The notes under the pieces: generated by a model
What the model was told of the DNA's origin: nothing
Seen by the model: only the letters and a program-made list of their open reading frames with translations
Databases searched by the model: none
Translations under genes and position numbers: made by a program
Assembly: GCF_001485475.2 (NCBI RefSeq)
Contig: NZ_DF977003.1
Coordinates: 186,001-250,000 of the forward strand
Direction: 5' to 3'
DNA: 64,000 nucleotides
Origin: Tepidanaerobacter syntrophicus
Lineage (GTDB): Bacteria > Bacillota > Thermosediminibacteria > Thermosediminibacterales > Tepidanaerobacteraceae
Shown here: piece by piece, positions 62,198-64,000 of the stretch
Layout: each line of letters begins with the position of its first letter
Position numbering within the stretch: the stretch's first letter is position 1

Positions 62198-63616
62198 TTA
62201 CTTTTCAAGCTTATAAATATTCCAAGACACTTTATCTGTTAAGTTATTTTTATATATTACATTTGCTCCCATAAATATATATCTTAAGCTCTCTTCTTGA
62301 GGTATTTTTACCTTTACCCAGAGAGTGTTTTTATTTATTATAGGATGATCTGTAATCACAGATTCCACGATTGAATTCGAAGCCTTTCTTACTTGCCTGA
62401 GCTTGCCATTAACTAAGGATAAATCAATCCTTTTTATACCTTTCTCGTAAAATAGCCTTAACTCAAAATTGTAAAGTACCTTATTTGAAATAGGTCCTAA
62501 GGATTCTAAACCAAGATACAGATCGTTATTGTATATAAAGGCTGTAAATTTTACTATGTCTGCACTTTTGTGAATCCTTTGGTTTAACAGGCCTCCTCCA
62601 TTCATAACAATGAGAGGATGAGATATGTTCATTGGTGACAAATTGGGTTTGGAAGTTTCCTTAGGCACGATTATGGGAGCCTTTACTGCAAAAAGCTCAT
62701 TTTTTCTAACAAATGTCAGCAGAAATGGTGCCGTAACTTTCATTTGTGATTTGTATTGCCTAATTGCCATTTCTTTGTTAAATTCTTCATTTTTATCCAG
62801 TGGTAAGCTTTGCCATGATGTATTACTGCTTTTAAGGTCTGAAGGAGGCAATAATGACTCATGCTTGTTTGAAACCATAAACCACGGAGAAGGCCAGTGA
62901 GGATAGTGGACGAGAAACATGTGTTCCTTTACCTTTAGATTCAGTGCATTAATGGTATATCGCGTAAAATTGCTTACTCCCCAATGATCAGGATGCATAT
63001 CGTCTGCCATCGGATAGTATATATCTGTAGGCTTAAATGAAGCCATTATCTCTGCTAGGCAGTTTTCTAAATTTTGCCCTGTATATGCAATTTTAGGCTT
63101 GTATACATTACTATATGGAGAATATGCAACTTGCGTTCCACCACTGACTCGTGGCTTTCCATTGTCCCAATAATCGCTCCATAAAAATCTTATGCTCCCA
63201 TCGGCAAATCCAAGAAATATTAAGTCTTCTTTAGGAAGACCAAGTTTTGCCATTGCCGACATACTTTCTTTTTGACGCTCCAACCCCAATTCATAAAAGT
63301 CATGGGGCATAGGGTTTTCGTTATCAGTAAATGCAATTGCAGACATTTTTGAGCTTTCTCCATCAGTTACAATTACGACCTTAATAGGTCTTTTTAAGTT
63401 AACAGCTTTTTGAATAATGCCGGCCGTTCCAAGAGATTCATCATCGGGATGAGGTACTATAATAAGGATTCTTTGTCCAGGATCAGTATTTTGTACGATA
63501 TCAACTTTTGCGGAAGATACTAAGGGTACAGCTTCTGCTTTTGCGATTGGAAGTAATGTCATTACGAATATCAATGATAATATAACTGAATAATTTCTTG
63601 ATTTTTTGAATATCAT
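62198..63616 (-). CDS. Secreted PIG-L family N-acetylglucosaminyl deacetylase
   Basis: 472 residues. Signal peptide at about 1-29 (SLIFVMTLLPIAKAEA), PIG-L/LmbE deacetylase domain with zinc motif PHPDDE at 55-60, TDGESS and HPDHW for the remaining histidines, to about residue 290; the last 180 residues are a beta-rich region unlike the core family. It probably removes acetyl groups from N-acetylglucosamine in a surface glycan. Substrate uncertain; the tail may be a binding domain. Confidence 0.87.
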   Translation of the reverse strand: MIFKKSRNYSVILSLIFVMTLLPIAKAEAVPLVSSAKVDIVQNTDPGQRILIIVPHPDDESLGTAGIIQKAVNLKRPIKVVIVTDGESSKMSAIAFTDNENPMPHDFYELGLERQKESMSAMAKLGLPKEDLIFLGFADGSIRFLWSDYWDNGKPRVSGGTQVAYSPYSNVYKPKIAYTGQNLENCLAEIMASFKPTDIYYPMADDMHPDHWGVSNFTRYTINALNLKVKEHMFLVHYPHWPSPWFMVSNKHESLLPPSDLKSSNTSWQSLPLDKNEEFNKEMAIRQYKSQMKVTAPFLLTFVRKNELFAVKAPIIVPKETSKPNLSPMNISHPLIVMNGGGLLNQRIHKSADIVKFTAFIYNNDLYLGLESLGPISNKVLYNFELRLFYEKGIKRIDLSLVNGKLRQVRKASNSIVESVITDHPIINKNTLWVKVKIPQEESLRYIFMGANVIYKNNLTDKVSWNIYKLEK

Positions 63617-63771
63617 CTCAATTGTGTCCCCTGACTATTTATAATTTTGTTGTATAAATTATTATAACAAATTTACAAACCTTGATACATCCATTTTCCC
63701 CTTGTTTTAGATGGAATAAAATGTTACACTAAGCATATGAAATATACGGATTTGAACGAGTAGGGATTACC

Positions 63772-64000
63772 TTGATTACAAAAGGCGACAAAATACTTAT
63801 TTGTGTTGTATTGCTCTTGTCATTTTTACTACTCGCAGCTTTCCAAATATTTGGTTTTGCAGCAGAGAAAACGTATGCTGTAATCGAGGTAAACGGGAAG
63901 CTATTTCAGAAAATCTTGCTTGGTGAAAATGGTTCTAACTTCAAACTGACTGTTCCTGCAGGAAATCATAAGAGTATAGTTGAAGTGGACAAAGATAAAG
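63772..64000 (+). CDS. NusG domain II-containing membrane protein, N-terminal part
   Basis: Runs off the right edge; 76 codons are visible. A TTG start gives a short polar start (MITKGDKIL), one membrane helix (about 9-31), then TYAVIEVNGKLFQK and LTVPAGNHKSIVEV, the opening of the NusG-II beta domain found in small Clostridial membrane proteins often paired with heptaprenyl or Rnf-like Gx transporter genes. Function unknown. TTG follows TAGGGAT. Confidence 0.75.
   Translation, partial: MITKGDKILICVVLLLSFLLLAAFQIFGFAAEKTYAVIEVNGKLFQKILLGENGSNFKLTVPAGNHKSIVEVDKDK

Noticed and set aside
1-64000. CRISPR array, prophage, rRNA operon or replication origin
   Set aside because: No regularly spaced repeats, phage structural genes, rRNA sequence or DnaA-box cluster was seen on reading both strands.

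Overview
The window is a compact, AT-rich chromosomal segment from a low-GC Gram-positive anaerobe, most likely class Clostridia. Support comes from the gene families (AcoX-type acetoin cluster, DUF441, DUF896, HutP family, Gls24, NifS-type desulfurase paired with ThiI, T-box control of trp), strong GGAGG ribosome sites with frequent TTG/GTG starts, and short U-tailed terminators. A thermophilic or syntrophic genus such as Tepidanaerobacter would fit, but genus is an inference.

Positions 1-7.6 kb: the tail of a dihydrolipoyl dehydrogenase gene, then acoR (sigma-54 activator) and an operon behind a textbook -24/-12 promoter: a Lin0512-family gene that appears to start at ATT, acoA, acoB, acoX, acoC and a VOC-fold protein. 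Together these form an acetoin dehydrogenase complex that splits acetoin into acetyl-CoA and acetaldehyde. A stand-alone histidinol dehydrogenase family gene faces it.

9-20 kb: RNase R, a tRNA-Leu(CAA), an ECF sigma factor with its membrane anti-sigma (DUF4349), then a polA-coaE-DUF441-nicotinate phosphoribosyltransferase-lipoprotein run ending in an unlisted 47-residue membrane peptide, and a tRNA-Leu(GAG). An intact IS30-type element with 16-bp flanking repeats sits just upstream of the tRNA promoter, next to azlCD. 22-27 kb: a nicotinamidase-like hydrolase, DUF896, queG, and the NifS/ThiI pair for tRNA thiolation.

27-31 kb: a five-gene HcnABC/sarcosine-oxidase-like flavin and iron-sulfur operon followed by an Asp/Glu racemase family gene, preceded by a structured 200-nt leader; together a probable amino or imino acid oxidation module. 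31-36.5 kb: a hexuronate cluster (ROK repressor, IolB-family isomerase, uxaB, uxaA) with no uxaC.

37-49 kb is the most interesting part. A tryptophan T-box controls trpEGDCFBA plus a radical-SAM/B12-fold gene. TrpG has lost its catalytic cysteine (Gly79). A TrpXYZ-like ABC transporter converges on the operon. Its leader carries UAG triplets, a terminator and mutually exclusive hairpins, and lies directly after a HutP-family RNA-binding protein gene: a candidate new antitermination system.

49-64 kb: a 47-residue zinc-ribbon peptide, a Na/Pi cotransporter-PhoU fusion, a two-component system followed by a eukaryotic-type hexokinase, alanine dehydrogenase, a CadC-like ArsR regulator, uvrC, a chemoreceptor with a C-terminal sensor domain, threonine aldolase, a Gls24 protein, a secreted PIG-L deacetylase, and the start of a NusG-II-domain gene. 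No rRNA, CRISPR array, prophage or origin was seen.
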